Assembly: GCF_900774055.1 (NCBI RefSeq)
Contig: NZ_CAAGSW010000001.1
Coordinates: 476,687-540,686 of the forward strand
Direction: 5' to 3'
Source: Methanococcoides sp. AM1
GTDB taxonomy: Archaea > Halobacteriota > Methanosarcinia > Methanosarcinales > Methanosarcinaceae
Length of the DNA stretch: 64,000 bases
A program made the position numbers and the translations under genes. How positions within the stretch are numbered: position 1 is the stretch's first letter; every line of letters starts with the position of its first letter. A model generated the notes under the pieces. That model saw nothing but the letters and a program-made list of their open reading frames with translations, was not told the DNA's origin and did no database searches. Shown piece after piece: positions 17,777-28,005 of the stretch.

Positions 17777-18913
17777 TCAGATCAGTTTTTCAAGATCATT
17801 CAGGAAAAGTTCGATCGTACTATTATTAATGTGAGGCATGATCACCAGACGCAGAGCCCGGGGGTTTCGTGTTATTGAAACATGCCAGCCGAATTCATCA
17901 AGCAATCTTTTTCTAATATTATCAGAATCCGGAACCTGAAGCGCTACAATATTCATAACAGGATCAATGACAGTTTCGATGCCAAGCGCTTTAGCACCCG
18001 AAACGATATCTTCTGTTTTTTCCATACATTGATCAATCACATGCCTGTACCCTTCTCTTCCAAGATGTTTCATCACAGCATATGTTGAAGCCACTGCTGC
18101 ACCACTTCTGGTACCTGTGAGTGAATATTGTTTACTGATGCTCAGATATGGAGTGTGTATCTCAAGATCATCCAGATATTCAGTTTCACGGAACAGTAAT
18201 CCTCCTGAAGGAATAGTGCTCAAGCCCATCTTGTGAGGATCAATGGTCATTGAAGTTACACCTTCAACCTCAAAATCATAACGATAATCCAGATCCATAA
18301 ATGGAAGGACAAAACCACCAAATGCAGCATCAACATGCAAAAAAAGATCTTTCTCAAGAGCAATCTCTGAAAGTTGTTCAATAGGATCTATCTGACCAAA
18401 TTCTGTTGTTCCTGCTATACCAACAAGACCTATTGTATTCTCATCTATCAATGATTTTACAACTTTTAGATCAACTTTTAGGAATTTATCAAGTGAAGCT
18501 TTCCTTATTTCTATTCCTGACAGATCAGCAACTTTGTCAAACGAAAAATGTGCAGACTCAGGCATTACAACATTTGGTTTTTTAATATCACGACAGGAAT
18601 TTACCATGGATCTTATTGCCTGTATATTAGATTCGGTTCCACCAGTTGTTAAATAACCGCATTTTTCAGGATCATTGGTATGGTGTAAAAGAGAACCGAA
18701 CATCCTGAGGACTTCTTTTTCAAGACCGTAAGTTCCAGGGAAAAGACCAGGATCTCCCATATTAGCTTCAATGAAATTTGTATGTGCTAAAACTGCAATT
18801 TCATGTGGATAAGTACACATAGAACTTAGAACACGATCATAACTAGTATCTGCTGATTTAGCGTTTTTTAAGATAGAGAGGATCTCATCTCTGCATATTC
18901 CGGTTTTTTCCAT
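17777..18913 (-). CDS. mfnA: L-tyrosine decarboxylase (MfnA; possibly also aspartate decarboxylase)
   Basis: A PLP-dependent group II decarboxylase that makes tyramine for methanofuran; archaeal homologues may also make beta-alanine from aspartate for CoA. 378 aa, normal length. The PLP lysine is in [10 protein letters not shown] (about residue 233), the cofactor-binding aspartate in [10 protein letters not shown], and substrate-loop sequence in [11 protein letters not shown]. The N-terminal [15 protein letters not shown] and TGGTESN motifs are typical of the archaeal group. It is transcribed away from the origin region, with an AT-rich promoter. Confidence 0.93.
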   Translation of the reverse strand: MEKTGICRDEILSILKNAKSADTSYDRVLSSMCTYPHEIAVLAHTNFIEANMGDPGLFPGTYGLEKEVLRMFGSLLHHTNDPEKCGYLTTGGTESNIQAIRSMVNSCRDIKKPNVVMPESAHFSFDKVADLSGIEIRKASLDKFLKVDLKVVKSLIDENTIGLVGIAGTTEFGQIDPIEQLSEIALEKDLFLHVDAAFGGFVLPFMDLDYRYDFEVEGVTSMTIDPHKMGLSTIPSGGLLFRETEYLDDLEIHTPYLSISKQYSLTGTRSGAAVASTYAVMKHLGREGYRHVIDQCMEKTEDIVSGAKALGIETVIDPVMNIVALQVPDSDNIRKRLLDEFGWHVSITRNPRALRLVIMPHINNSTIELFLNDLEKLI

Positions 18914-19242
18914 GAATTCTCGTTTAATAGAACATATAACCTGTTTAAAACGATTTTGTTCAAAATAAGATAATAGTGGTGATGGTTTTCACTTTTTTGT
19001 TAGGATTTTTGACGTGAAAATGTTATTTACATTAAAAATCACAAATCGGCTTCAAAATTTGAATGTACCTTTTGTTTGAACTTTTTATGATTCTGTTCAT
19101 TTTTGTTATGTCCATGATTTTTATTATATTGTTACCTTTTATGACTTTTGAATTTTAATTTAATCGCTAATTCTTTTTTGGCAATAATTTAGATCCTATT
19201 TTTGAAGTCATTTTTTGCTTTGACATTTTTTTTGTTGCAGTA

Positions 19243-19272
19243 GGGGGGTCACCCCATCATTTCGACTGGAAT
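19243..19272 (-). promoter_or_regulatory. Origin recognition box (ORB), left, minus orientation
   Basis: Read on the minus strand it is attccagtcgaaat then gatggggtgacccccc: the TTCCAGTNGAAA core followed by a G-string, as in archaeal ORB elements bound by Orc1/Cdc6. It shares an identical 13-bp core with the right box. Confidence 0.8.
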
Positions 19273-19395
19273 ATTTTAGTTATTTTTTGTAATCTTATCT
19301 TTTTCTTAAGAAACCTTTATTACCTATTACTCTTATATTCGGAACACCTTGTTTTTTTAACATAATAAAAAATATGTTCTCTTATTTTTTTCTGC

Positions 19396-19422
19396 ATTCC
19401 AGTCGAAACCATAGGGTCACCC
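19396..19422 (+). promoter_or_regulatory. Origin recognition box (ORB), right, plus orientation
   Basis: attccagtcgaaac followed by catagggtcaccc: the same core as the left box, inverted relative to it, with a G-string and the gtcaccc tail also present in mirrored form in the left box. Confidence 0.8.
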
Positions 19423-19434
19423 TTCTTTATATAG

Positions 19435-19458
19435 TTTCCATGAGAAATAGAGGGGTCT
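19435..19458 (+). promoter_or_regulatory. Degenerate mini-ORB
   Basis: tttccatgagaaat followed by agaggggtct keeps the TTCCA...GAAA spacing and the G-string of the two full boxes, but lacks the exact core. Confidence 0.45.
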
Positions 19459-19855
19459 AGTTCCAAATGAAACATTTTTTAAAAAAATGTATATAAAGAA
19501 AAGGTTTAACTAAAAAATAAGATTATTCATTACAACCTGTTTTTGTTATTATTTCTTTAAATTTATAAAGAACTGCAATGGAAATAAAGGGGTTATAACC
19601 ATAAGGGTTAATAAGGTACACTTCCATTGGATCGTGTGGAAAATTTAAGGGTCACATTTTGATATATTCATGTAACATTCAGTTTGCTTATGAATTATTT
19701 CAGATGTGAATTTGTAGCAGGTAGTACAGTATCATAGTAAATTAATAACAGCTCTAGACCAATTAGCATGACGTTTCTTATTTAGTAGGATCATTGTTAT
19801 GCTTTAGGTTTATTTGCTATCCAATCTCATCACACATATATATGGAAGGTTAAAA

Positions 19856-21091
19856 ATGGAGAACAAATCATTAGATGGCTTATTTGAAGACTTATTACAT
19901 AATGAATCTCTTTTTAAGAATAAAGAAGTTTTGAGACCTTCATATACGCCTGCATCCCTTCCTCACAGAACTGAGCAGGTGAACACTCTTGCTACTATTC
20001 TTGTTTCGGCACTTAGGGGAGATACACCTTCAAACATTCTTATCTATGGAAAAACAGGTACTGGTAAAACAGCTGTTGCTCGCTATGTTGGTATTGAGCT
20101 TGAAAGGAAAAGTGATGGTATCAATATTGATTGTTCTGTCCTGTATCTAAACTGTGAGGTAATTGATACACAATACAGGCTGCTGGCAAACCTTGCAAAA
20201 CATTTCGGTGAAGATATTCCTATGACCGGTTGGCCGACTGATCAGGTATTCACAAAGTTCAAAGAAGCTATTGATTCAAAAAAGCAGGTTATAATAATTA
20301 TTCTTGATGAGATCGATAAACTTGTGAAGAAAGGTGATGATGTTCTGTACAATCTTTCTCGTATCAATACTGATCTTAAAAATGCGAAGGTCAGTATGAT
20401 CGGTATTTCTAATGACCTGAAATTTACGGAATTCCTTGATCCAAGGGTAAAAAGTTCACTTGGGGAAGAAGAGATCATTTTCCCTCCTTATGATGCTGAA
20501 CAGATCAGTGATATCCTGAGGCAAAGAGCATCCATTGCATACAAAGAAGAGGTGCTTGACGAAATGGTAATTCCCCTGTGTTCTGCCTTTGCAGCCCAGG
20601 AACATGGTGATGCAAGGCGTGCACTTGATCTTTTGAGAGTTGCCGGTGAACTTGCTGAGCGTGAGAATGAAACGCATGTTGGTGAAGTACACGTAAGAAT
20701 GGCTCAGGAAAAGATAGAGATCGATCGTATCGTGGAAGTTGTCAGAACTTTACCCACACAGTCAAAATTATCTCTCTATAGTGTCATGCTTTTGAGGAAC
20801 AATGGCCACAGGAATGTGACTACAGGGGAAGTATACAACGTTTATCGTCAGTTGTGTGTGAATGTTGATATGGACATCCTGACGCAAAGAAGGGTCACTG
20901 ACCTGATCTCGGAACTGGATATGCTGGGTATTCTTAATGCGGTGGTCGTAAGCAAAGGGCGTTATGGAAGAACAAAAGAGATCGTCCTGAGCGTACCGAT
21001 TGAAAGCACACGCCGCGTACTTCTTGAGGATTACAGACTGGGAATGCTTGCAGGTTTCAAACCGGTGATCACAGCACAGATGCATCTTTGA
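19856..21091 (+). CDS. cdc6: Orc1/Cdc6 replication initiator
   Basis: An AAA+ origin-binding and helicase-loading protein. Walker A YGKTGTGKTAVAR (about residues 62-74), Walker B IIIILDEIDKL (about 146-156), a sensor region SMIGISND and the arginine-containing DARRALDLLRVAGELAE are visible, with a C-terminal winged helix (about 320-411) that contacts the ORB. The ATG at 19856 has a GGAAGGT site; the open frame begins earlier at a TTG without one. It sits directly beside the ORB cluster, so it probably fires this origin. 411 aa, normal length. Confidence 0.95.
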   Translation: MENKSLDGLFEDLLHNESLFKNKEVLRPSYTPASLPHRTEQVNTLATILVSALRGDTPSNILIYGKTGTGKTAVARYVGIELERKSDGINIDCSVLYLNCEVIDTQYRLLANLAKHFGEDIPMTGWPTDQVFTKFKEAIDSKKQVIIIILDEIDKLVKKGDDVLYNLSRINTDLKNAKVSMIGISNDLKFTEFLDPRVKSSLGEEEIIFPPYDAEQISDILRQRASIAYKEEVLDEMVIPLCSAFAAQEHGDARRALDLLRVAGELAERENETHVGEVHVRMAQEKIEIDRIVEVVRTLPTQSKLSLYSVMLLRNNGHRNVTTGEVYNVYRQLCVNVDMDILTQRRVTDLISELDMLGILNAVVVSKGRYGRTKEIVLSVPIESTRRVLLEDYRLGMLAGFKPVITAQMHL

Positions 21092-21168
21092 TGCATCATA
21101 CGCTTTGTTCAAAAAGGAAGAAAAAAGGAAAATAAGATTACATTTATAACTGTATTACAACAGGAAAA

Positions 21169-21723
21169 TTATGAAAGCATAAGCCTTAGATGGCCTGCAT
21201 ATGGTATCCTGTATCTTGCAATTCCAATGACCCATTCTTCTTTTACAGGTTGAAGATAACTTATCTGCCCCTGCTGGTCATAGTACATGTTTGTCCTTTC
21301 GTTATCACCTTTAGTGATGTAACCACTATGTGGTGCAATTGGACCGCTTTCCCACATACTTTCCCCGGCTTCAACAAAGTACATGGCCCTGTGTATGATC
21401 GGGGTAACATCTTCCTGTCCGTAAGGGCGGTAAAGTATAACGTCACCTTCTTTTTCGAAGGATATGTAATTTGGAGCAGCATCCTGATTAGTTATTATTT
21501 GTGTCCTGTCTATGTTTTCAATGAAAATTATATCCCCGATCTTCATATGGGGTTCCATACTTCCGGATTCAACAGCAACCATAGGTGTCCACATCCCAAA
21601 TAACGCCTGGGAAATGACTGCAAATGCCAGAACGGCCAGAATTACAGAAACAATGTCCCTTGAGAGGGATATCCAGAATTTATCACTCGTTCTGAATGTA
21701 TGGAATGAGGCTTTTATGTCCAT
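21169..21723 (-). CDS. Signal peptidase I (archaeal/eukaryal S26B type)
   Basis: 184 aa. One N-terminal transmembrane helix (about 24-45) is followed by the catalytic serine in VESGSMEPHMKIGDII (about residue 56). The His of the archaeal Ser-His-Asp type site is in PIIHRAMYF (about 108) and the acidic residue in TKGDNERTNMYYD. Box E-like sequence GIARYRIPYAGHLRL follows. It acts at the outer face of the membrane to remove Sec signal peptides. Transcribed convergently with cdc6. Confidence 0.93.
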   Translation of the reverse strand: MDIKASFHTFRTSDKFWISLSRDIVSVILAVLAFAVISQALFGMWTPMVAVESGSMEPHMKIGDIIFIENIDRTQIITNQDAAPNYISFEKEGDVILYRPYGQEDVTPIIHRAMYFVEAGESMWESGPIAPHSGYITKGDNERTNMYYDQQGQISYLQPVKEEWVIGIARYRIPYAGHLRLMLS

Positions 21724-21967
21724 ATTATCTTTGAAATAATAGAATCTGATTAGTTAAAAAATTTGGTATTGATACATTCATTACGTAGCCTATTTATTTT
21801 ATAGGAGTGCTTTTGTTTGATGCAAGGGTTGACATACTAATTACAACTTAGTTCCTAAAGATTGAACTAATAGGAAATAATACAGAATTCAATTGTTTGT
21901 CAATTGTAAGAATCGAATGAAATTTTTTAAAAACTGCTAAATTCCACTGGTAATTTCAGGTCCAACA

Positions 21968-23692
21968 ATGAAAGAGATCAATGTTCAGGAAGCTTTTTTA
22001 GAAGCCGGGTATCAGATCAGCCCTGAAGCTGTAGATCTGATCGCATCTCACAGTTCACCAAAGGACCTGGTTTGTTACATCCTTGGACATATCGATGAGT
22101 CGGTGTTTGTTATTGAAATCGAACACATTGATATTCCGTCCTTTGAATCTGAATATTCGACCGGTCAGAAAGCTGACTCTGGAGCAGCTTCAGAGGCTTC
22201 TTCACAGATTTGTTCACCGGTCTCACAGAATTCAGAGGCTACTTTTGGGGAAGTGCCTTTAGAGCCAGTGATATCACCTTCATCGGATATATCTAAAAAT
22301 GAATCTAAAGTTACATGTGAAGTATCTTCATCCACTTTTTCACCCTCAAAAAAATATTCTTCTTCGTTTCCATCTGGTTATGGAAGTAAGAGATCATCGG
22401 ATACCGGTATTCATACCAATTCCAATGGCAATGACAATGTCAACAACATCAATATAATGTCTGATATCACGGACATGTCAACATGTGTTGGCGAATATAT
22501 GGAATTCGTCCAGTATTTCAGGAACAGGTATAGCAAGCTCAGTGACATGATCCGTGGAAGGATAACTGCCAGACCAATTGAGAGCCTTAACAAGAACCGC
22601 AAGCATGGAAGCGGGTTAAAGCGGAGCGGAGGTGGTGATTACAGTGAAGTTTCTATCATTGGAATGGTATCCGAGGTAAGGAGTACTGCAAATGGCCATA
22701 AGATGCTGCAGCTGGAAGATCCCACAGGTTCTTTTCTGGTGCTTGTGCATCAGGCGGAGAAAGATCTGTTCGAAGAGGCCAGCAAGATAATTCTGGACGA
22801 GGTTATTGGGATCACCGGTTCCCTGACCAATGATGGCAGTCTTATTATTGCAAAGAAGTTAATCCTCCCAGACCTTCCGAACATCTCACATAGGAGGGAA
22901 GGTACTTGGGGCAAAGCAGTGTTCACATCTGATGTTCATATCGGAAGCTCGACCTTCCTTGAAAAAGAATGGTGCGGTTTCCTTGATTTTCTCAATGGAA
23001 AGTGTGACAATGAGCAAATGAGAGAGCTTTCCAAAGATATCCGGTTCCTTGTGATAGCAGGCGATCTGGTCGATGGGATCGGAATTTTTCCGGGGCAGGA
23101 ACATGAGCTGGACATTCTTGACATCTATGATCAGTATGCAAAGGCTGCTGAATACTTCAGTCAGGTACCGGAACATATTCAGATAATAATATCACCCGGA
23201 AACCACGATGCAGTCCGTCAGGCAGAGCCACAGCCCCGTTTTCCGGAGCGCATAACTTCTCTTTTTGAGGATAGGATCATTTTTGTGGGAAATCCTGCAT
23301 TGGTGGACCTTGATGGTGTTCAGGTCCTGATGTATCATGGGCGTTCCATCGATGACCTGGTGGCATCGGTTCCGGGAGTTTCCTATCAGGAGCCTGAAAA
23401 GGCAATGATAGAGATGTTAAAGCGCAGGCATCTTTCTCCTATATATGGAAGCAGGGTTTCCATTGCACCGGAAAAACAGGACCATTTTGTAATTGATACA
23501 ATACCCGATATCCTTCATTGTGGGCATGTTCATACCATAGGTATTGGAAGATACAAGAATGTCCTTGCGATAAATTCCGGTACATGGCAGTCACAGACAG
23601 AGTTCCAGAAGAGAGTAAATTTAATGCCAACCCCTGCTCAGGTTCCGATCGTGGACCTTTCCACTCTCAGGACAACCCTTCTGCACTTCTGA
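21968..23692 (+). CDS. polB: DNA polymerase D small subunit (DP1)
   Basis: The exonuclease-bearing small subunit of the archaeal replicative family D polymerase. Residues 1-60 are the N-terminal helical domain; about 60-215 are a low-complexity Ser/Asn-rich linker. An OB fold lies at about 225-300, and a calcineurin-like 3'-5' exonuclease at about 310-574 with metal motifs TSDVHIGS (about 318), AGDLVDG, SPGNHDAVRQAEPQP (about 410), MYHGRS and HCGHVHT (about 517). All metal ligands look intact. The large subunit is not in the window. Close linkage to cdc6 and the origin is usual for archaeal replication genes. Confidence 0.96.
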   Translation: MKEINVQEAFLEAGYQISPEAVDLIASHSSPKDLVCYILGHIDESVFVIEIEHIDIPSFESEYSTGQKADSGAASEASSQICSPVSQNSEATFGEVPLEPVISPSSDISKNESKVTCEVSSSTFSPSKKYSSSFPSGYGSKRSSDTGIHTNSNGNDNVNNINIMSDITDMSTCVGEYMEFVQYFRNRYSKLSDMIRGRITARPIESLNKNRKHGSGLKRSGGGDYSEVSIIGMVSEVRSTANGHKMLQLEDPTGSFLVLVHQAEKDLFEEASKIILDEVIGITGSLTNDGSLIIAKKLILPDLPNISHRREGTWGKAVFTSDVHIGSSTFLEKEWCGFLDFLNGKCDNEQMRELSKDIRFLVIAGDLVDGIGIFPGQEHELDILDIYDQYAKAAEYFSQVPEHIQIIISPGNHDAVRQAEPQPRFPERITSLFEDRIIFVGNPALVDLDGVQVLMYHGRSIDDLVASVPGVSYQEPEKAMIEMLKRRHLSPIYGSRVSIAPEKQDHFVIDTIPDILHCGHVHTIGIGRYKNVLAINSGTWQSQTEFQKRVNLMPTPAQVPIVDLSTLRTTLLHF

Positions 23693-23849
23693 AATGATAC
23701 TTTATCTTCCTGAATACTTCCTGATATTTTCGGAATGAGCATTTTATGATCCTGAAACTAATGGCAAATTTGTCTTGTTCGTATTTCTACAGTGAAAGAT
23801 GATGACTCATTTTTAATTCCGATCACTATATATAGTGCAACAGGAAAGT

Positions 23850-24809
23850 ATGCACCAGATGTCCTCGAAAGATAAGGAAGAACTTATAACAATTCCTGAA
23901 ATACCTGACTTTGAGGCCTTGCTGAAAAAGCAGGGATATAGCCTTGCAGGTACTCATTCTGCTGTAAAGACATGCCTTTGGCTTGGTCGTTCCATAAAAG
24001 ATGAAGGTGAGTGTTATAAGTCAAGGTTCTATGGTATCACTTCACATTGTTGTCTGCAGATGACACCTACTTTGAGATGCAACCAACGCTGTCTCTTTTG
24101 TTGGAGGCCTACAGAAGCGGAGGTATCTTTCCCGAAAAATTGGGATTCTCCAGTGGAAATTGTGGGGTCATCAATCAAAGCACAGCGAAAATTAATATCC
24201 GGATTTGGTGGTTCTGCGCCAAGGGAGCGCTGGGAGGAAGCAAACCAGCCCAAACATGTTGCTATATCACTTTCAGGGGAGCCAACCTTGTATCCGTATC
24301 TGCCTGAACTTGTGGAAGAGTACGAAAAACAGGGTTTTACAACTTTTGTCGTAAGTAACGGTACTGTTCCTGATATGATGGAGAGGATCGAACCTTCCCA
24401 ATTATACATGAGCCTTGATGCTCCTGACAGGGAAACATATGAGAAGGTCTGCAATCCGAAATCCACCGAACTATGGGGTAATATCAACAGGTCCCTGGAA
24501 ATACTTGGAAAGAAGAATAACCGTAAGGCAATACGCATAACTCTTGTGAAGGGCATGAACATGATCGATCCGGCAGGCTATGCACGCCTTATTGAGATAG
24601 CAAACCCGGACTATGTTGAGGTCAAGGCATATATGCATCTTGGTTTTTCCAGAAGTCGCCTTCCTCGTGAAGCGATGCCTTCACATGAGGAAGTTGTCAG
24701 CTTTGCAAAAGAACTTGCCGAGCATCTTGGATATAGCATTGCAGATGAAGTAGAAGTAAGCCGTATCGCACTGATTTCAAAGGATGGCAAAGTTACCTAT
24801 CTTGACTAA
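23850..24809 (+). CDS. taw1: tRNA 4-demethylwyosine synthase (Taw1, radical SAM)
   Basis: Makes the tricyclic base of wyosine at G37 of tRNA-Phe from N1-methylguanosine and pyruvate. The radical-SAM cluster motif is CNQRCLFCW (Cys triad C-x3-C-x2-C); a further conserved cysteine region lies upstream (ITSHCCLQM). SLSGEPTLYPYLPEL, FVVSNGT and YMSLDAPD are typical TYW1/Taw1 motifs. The open frame can start at a GTG at 23835, but that lies within the TATA palindrome cactatatatagtg. The ATG at 23850 (or 23859) is therefore the likelier start of a short-leader mRNA. Confidence 0.94.
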   Translation: MHQMSSKDKEELITIPEIPDFEALLKKQGYSLAGTHSAVKTCLWLGRSIKDEGECYKSRFYGITSHCCLQMTPTLRCNQRCLFCWRPTEAEVSFPKNWDSPVEIVGSSIKAQRKLISGFGGSAPRERWEEANQPKHVAISLSGEPTLYPYLPELVEEYEKQGFTTFVVSNGTVPDMMERIEPSQLYMSLDAPDRETYEKVCNPKSTELWGNINRSLEILGKKNNRKAIRITLVKGMNMIDPAGYARLIEIANPDYVEVKAYMHLGFSRSRLPREAMPSHEEVVSFAKELAEHLGYSIADEVEVSRIALISKDGKVTYLD

Positions 24810-24989
24810 AGCCTGGTATCAGGGTTCTTGCTGGTTATCACCTCAGTCACAATCTATATTTATATCCTTGTTTACATAGGGTACATCCATTTAGCTAATA
24901 GCATCCATGTTCTGTATGCAGAACATAATCATCAAGATGCTCAACGCATCTATAATCCCAATTGATCCTTATTATGGAGTATTCCCACA

Positions 24990-26234
24990 ATGGTTGACCA
25001 ATCTTCACACCAAAAATACGAGTTTAAAAAGAAACTTGAATCATTAAGGGACAAGCGAGGGCGTGGTACTGAGCTTATCTCTTTGTACATTCCACCTGAC
25101 AAACAGCTTTCAGATGTGGTTGCACAGCTCAAGACAGAGCACGGTCAGGCTTCCAACATCAAATCCAAGCTGACCAAGACAAATGTACAGGGTGCCATAG
25201 AGTCCATCATGTCCAGACTCAGGTATGTGACAGTCCCTGAGAACGGTATCGTTTATTTCACAGGTGCTGTTGATATCGGAGCTAACAAGACAAATATGGA
25301 GACAACCATTATTGAGCCTCCACAGCCTATTATTACATACAGGTATCACTGTGATTCATCATTCTACCTTGATCCGTTAGAGGAGATGCTAAGGGAAGCA
25401 AAGACCTATGGTCTGCTTGTTCTTGACAGGCGTGAGGCTGCAGTTGGTCTTCTGGTGGGCAAGCACATAGAGCCATACCGTAACCTGACCTCAACTGTAC
25501 CGGGAAAACAGAGGAAAGGAGGACAGAGTGCCCACAGGTTCCAGCAGCTCAGGCTTATTGCGATACACGATTTCTACAAGCGTATCGGTGATGCAGCAAG
25601 TGAGGTCTTCCTCACAGTTGACCAGAAGGACTTTGAAGGTGTGCTTATTGGCGGTCCGTCACCGACAAAAGAGGAGTTCGAGTCCGGTCATTTCTTCCAC
25701 CACGAGATCGAGAAGAAGGTGCTTGGGCTTTTCGATGTGGCATATACAGACGAGTCCGGTCTTTCAGAACTTGTGAACGCGGCAAGTGAAAGGCTTGAGG
25801 ACCTTGATCTCATGGTAGAGAAGAAACTGATGCAGCAGTTCTTCAGGGAATTGGTATCGGATTCAGGCAAAGCGACCTATGGTGAGGACAATGTACGAGA
25901 GAATCTCATTATCGGTGCTGTCGATATAATGCTCGTATCAGAAGACCTAAGAGCTGAGAGGACGACCGTCAGGTGTACTTCTTGCGATTATGAGAAAAAG
26001 ACAACCAGTGAGTTCAAGCCGGGTGATTCGAAGACAAGTCTTGGTAACTGCCCGAAATGTGGTTCCTATCTTGAGGTCGTGGAAAAGGTCGATGTTGTGG
26101 ATGAACTATCCGAAATGTGTGACCAGATGAGTACTACGGTAGAGTTCATTTCCACTGACTTTGAAGAAGGTGCACAGCTTCTGAACGCTTTTGGTGGTAT
26201 CGTTGCTATCCTGCGTTTCAACACAGGCATCTGA
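24990..26234 (+). CDS. prf1: Peptide chain release factor aRF1
   Basis: Recognises all three stop codons and releases the peptide at the ribosome. The stop-codon-reading motifs are present: NIKS (SNIKSKLTK, about residue 56-64) and YxCxxxF (YHCDSSF, about 116). The catalytic GGQ is at about 178 (KGGQSAHR). The C-terminal domain carries an intact four-cysteine zinc ribbon (CTSC...CPKC). 414 aa, normal length. It competes with suppressor tRNA at UAG, which matters for the two UAG-crossed frames in this window. A TATA box at about 24851-24868 implies a leader of roughly 100 nt. Confidence 0.97.
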   Translation: MVDQSSHQKYEFKKKLESLRDKRGRGTELISLYIPPDKQLSDVVAQLKTEHGQASNIKSKLTKTNVQGAIESIMSRLRYVTVPENGIVYFTGAVDIGANKTNMETTIIEPPQPIITYRYHCDSSFYLDPLEEMLREAKTYGLLVLDRREAAVGLLVGKHIEPYRNLTSTVPGKQRKGGQSAHRFQQLRLIAIHDFYKRIGDAASEVFLTVDQKDFEGVLIGGPSPTKEEFESGHFFHHEIEKKVLGLFDVAYTDESGLSELVNAASERLEDLDLMVEKKLMQQFFRELVSDSGKATYGEDNVRENLIIGAVDIMLVSEDLRAERTTVRCTSCDYEKKTTSEFKPGDSKTSLGNCPKCGSYLEVVEKVDVVDELSEMCDQMSTTVEFISTDFEEGAQLLNAFGGIVAILRFNTGI

Positions 26235-26256
26235 GGTTAATTAACAGGTGATCATT

Positions 26257-27960
26257 TTGTTTTTAGATTTTATAGAACAAGTTACATTCGTACTGAACGA
26301 TGCTGTTCGTTCAGCAGGTTTTGAAGTGAACGATCTGGAGCTTGGCCCTTCCCAGCATGCAGACCTTTCGTCAAGGGTTGCTTTCAGGCTGGCCTCTGTT
26401 GCAAAACAGAGTCCAAAGGACGTTGCTGACAGGATCGCTTCTGAGGTAGTAATACCAGAGGGTTCCTATATTGGTAAGATAGAGGCATTGGGCCCATATC
26501 TGAATATCAGTGCCAGTCGCGATTTCATTGATGCTGTTGTGTCAGGGATCCGGGAGAAAAAAGAGTCTTTCGGAGGCAATTTCTGTGAGGGCAGGATACT
26601 GCTTGAGCATACTTCTGCTAACCCAAACGGTCCTCTTCATGTGGGACACATAAGAAATTCCATTATCGGAGATACCCTCGGTCGCATTCTCAAACGTGCA
26701 GGATATGATGTCGAACTGCACTACTATGTAAATGACATGGGCCGCCAGATAGCCATAGTTTCCTGGGCTCTTGAGCATTTCGAGTTCGATGAAAGTTCCA
26801 AGCCAGACCACGCTATTGCAAATGTTTACATAAAGGCGAACGCAGAACTTGAAGCACACCCCGAAAAGGTTGCTGAGATAGACAGGCTCATGCAGCTTGT
26901 TGAGAGCGGTGATGCGGAGACAATTGAGCGTTTCGATAAGGCTGTAGGCCTTGCAGTTGAAGGTATCAAGGAAACCCTTGGAAAGATGAACGTCTCCCAT
27001 GACGAGTTCCCGAAGGAATCAGGTTTCATCAGGTCCGGTGATGTTTCAAGGATAGTGGATGAGATCAAGGCTACAGGACGTACTGAAATTGATAATGGTG
27101 CGCTTGTTGTGGATCTTCTGGATTACGGATTTGAAAAGACTCTCGTTATCCAGCGTTCTGATGGTACTTCACTTTATACAACACGTGATCTTGCATACCA
27201 TGAATGGAAGGGTGAGCGTGCTGACAGGATCATCGATATCTTCGGAGCAGACCATAAACTGATCTCCGGTCAGCTCAAGGCCACGTTGAATGCTATAGGC
27301 AAAAAAGAACCTGAGTTCGTTATCTTTGAGTTCGTTTCATTGCCTGAAGGTTCAATGAGCACAAGGCGCGGCAAGTTCATAAGTGCCGACGAACTGTTCG
27401 ACCAGGTCAAGGTCCGGGCACTGGAAGAAGTGGACAAGCGCCGCCCTGAGATGCCTGAAGATTTCAAGAAACAGGTTGCTGACATGGTCGGTATTGGTGC
27501 TGTCAGGTACGATATCGTGAAGGTCTCACCTGAGAAATCCACGGTCTTCGACTGGAAAGAAGCTCTTGATTTCGAGAAACAGGGCGGTCCTTTCATACAA
27601 TACTCACATGCACGTTCTTGCAGTATCCTGCGAAAGGCAAAAGATGAAGGCCTGTGGGATAGCGAGGTAATTATTGACCCTTCACTTCTTGTGGAAGATA
27701 CTGAGATAGTTCTTATCAAGAAGATGGGAATGTTCGACAATGTGATTGACCAGTGTGCAAAGGAACTGAAACCTCATATGCTTGCTATCTACGGAAGAGA
27801 ACTTGCAGATGCATTCAACCAGTTCTATCGCTTCGTGTCTGTCCTCAATGCTGAAGAAGAGGATGTCCGTGCAAGCCGTCTGGCTCTTGTGGACTGTGCA
27901 AGGATAGTACTTGCTAACACTCTGGACACCCTTGGAATGGGTGCACCGGATTCGATGTAA
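26257..27960 (+). CDS. argS: Arginyl-tRNA synthetase
   Basis: A class I synthetase that charges tRNA-Arg. N-terminal Add-1 domain, HIGH-type motif PNGPLHVGHIRNS (about residue 122-134), KMSK-equivalent MSTRRGKFISADEL (about 366), and a C-terminal DALR anticodon domain (FNQFYRFVSVLNAEEE...R). The usual N-terminal FLDFIEQ follows a TTG at 26257 placed 4 nt after AGGTGAT, so I prefer that start to the GTG at 26248, which is part of the ribosome-binding site. It follows prf1 closely and may be co-transcribed. Confidence 0.96.
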   Translation: MFLDFIEQVTFVLNDAVRSAGFEVNDLELGPSQHADLSSRVAFRLASVAKQSPKDVADRIASEVVIPEGSYIGKIEALGPYLNISASRDFIDAVVSGIREKKESFGGNFCEGRILLEHTSANPNGPLHVGHIRNSIIGDTLGRILKRAGYDVELHYYVNDMGRQIAIVSWALEHFEFDESSKPDHAIANVYIKANAELEAHPEKVAEIDRLMQLVESGDAETIERFDKAVGLAVEGIKETLGKMNVSHDEFPKESGFIRSGDVSRIVDEIKATGRTEIDNGALVVDLLDYGFEKTLVIQRSDGTSLYTTRDLAYHEWKGERADRIIDIFGADHKLISGQLKATLNAIGKKEPEFVIFEFVSLPEGSMSTRRGKFISADELFDQVKVRALEEVDKRRPEMPEDFKKQVADMVGIGAVRYDIVKVSPEKSTVFDWKEALDFEKQGGPFIQYSHARSCSILRKAKDEGLWDSEVIIDPSLLVEDTEIVLIKKMGMFDNVIDQCAKELKPHMLAIYGRELADAFNQFYRFVSVLNAEEEDVRASRLALVDCARIVLANTLDTLGMGAPDSM

Positions 27961-28005
27961 TTCAGGCATGAAGAACATATCAATACAGATTAGGGAGAAT
28001 GGAAT

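Larger units (their letters stand above)
18914..19855. other. Putative chromosomal replication origin region (oriC)
   Basis: A 940-bp non-coding, very AT-rich interval between mfnA and orc1/cdc6. It contains two strong origin recognition boxes in inverted orientation flanking about 120 bp of AT-rich DNA (candidate unwinding element 19273-19395), a weaker box at 19435-19458, and further short matches near 19575-19592 (caatggaaataaagggg) and 19622-19630. Boxes plus an adjacent initiator gene is the standard archaeal origin layout. I see no protein gene in it. Confidence 0.8.
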
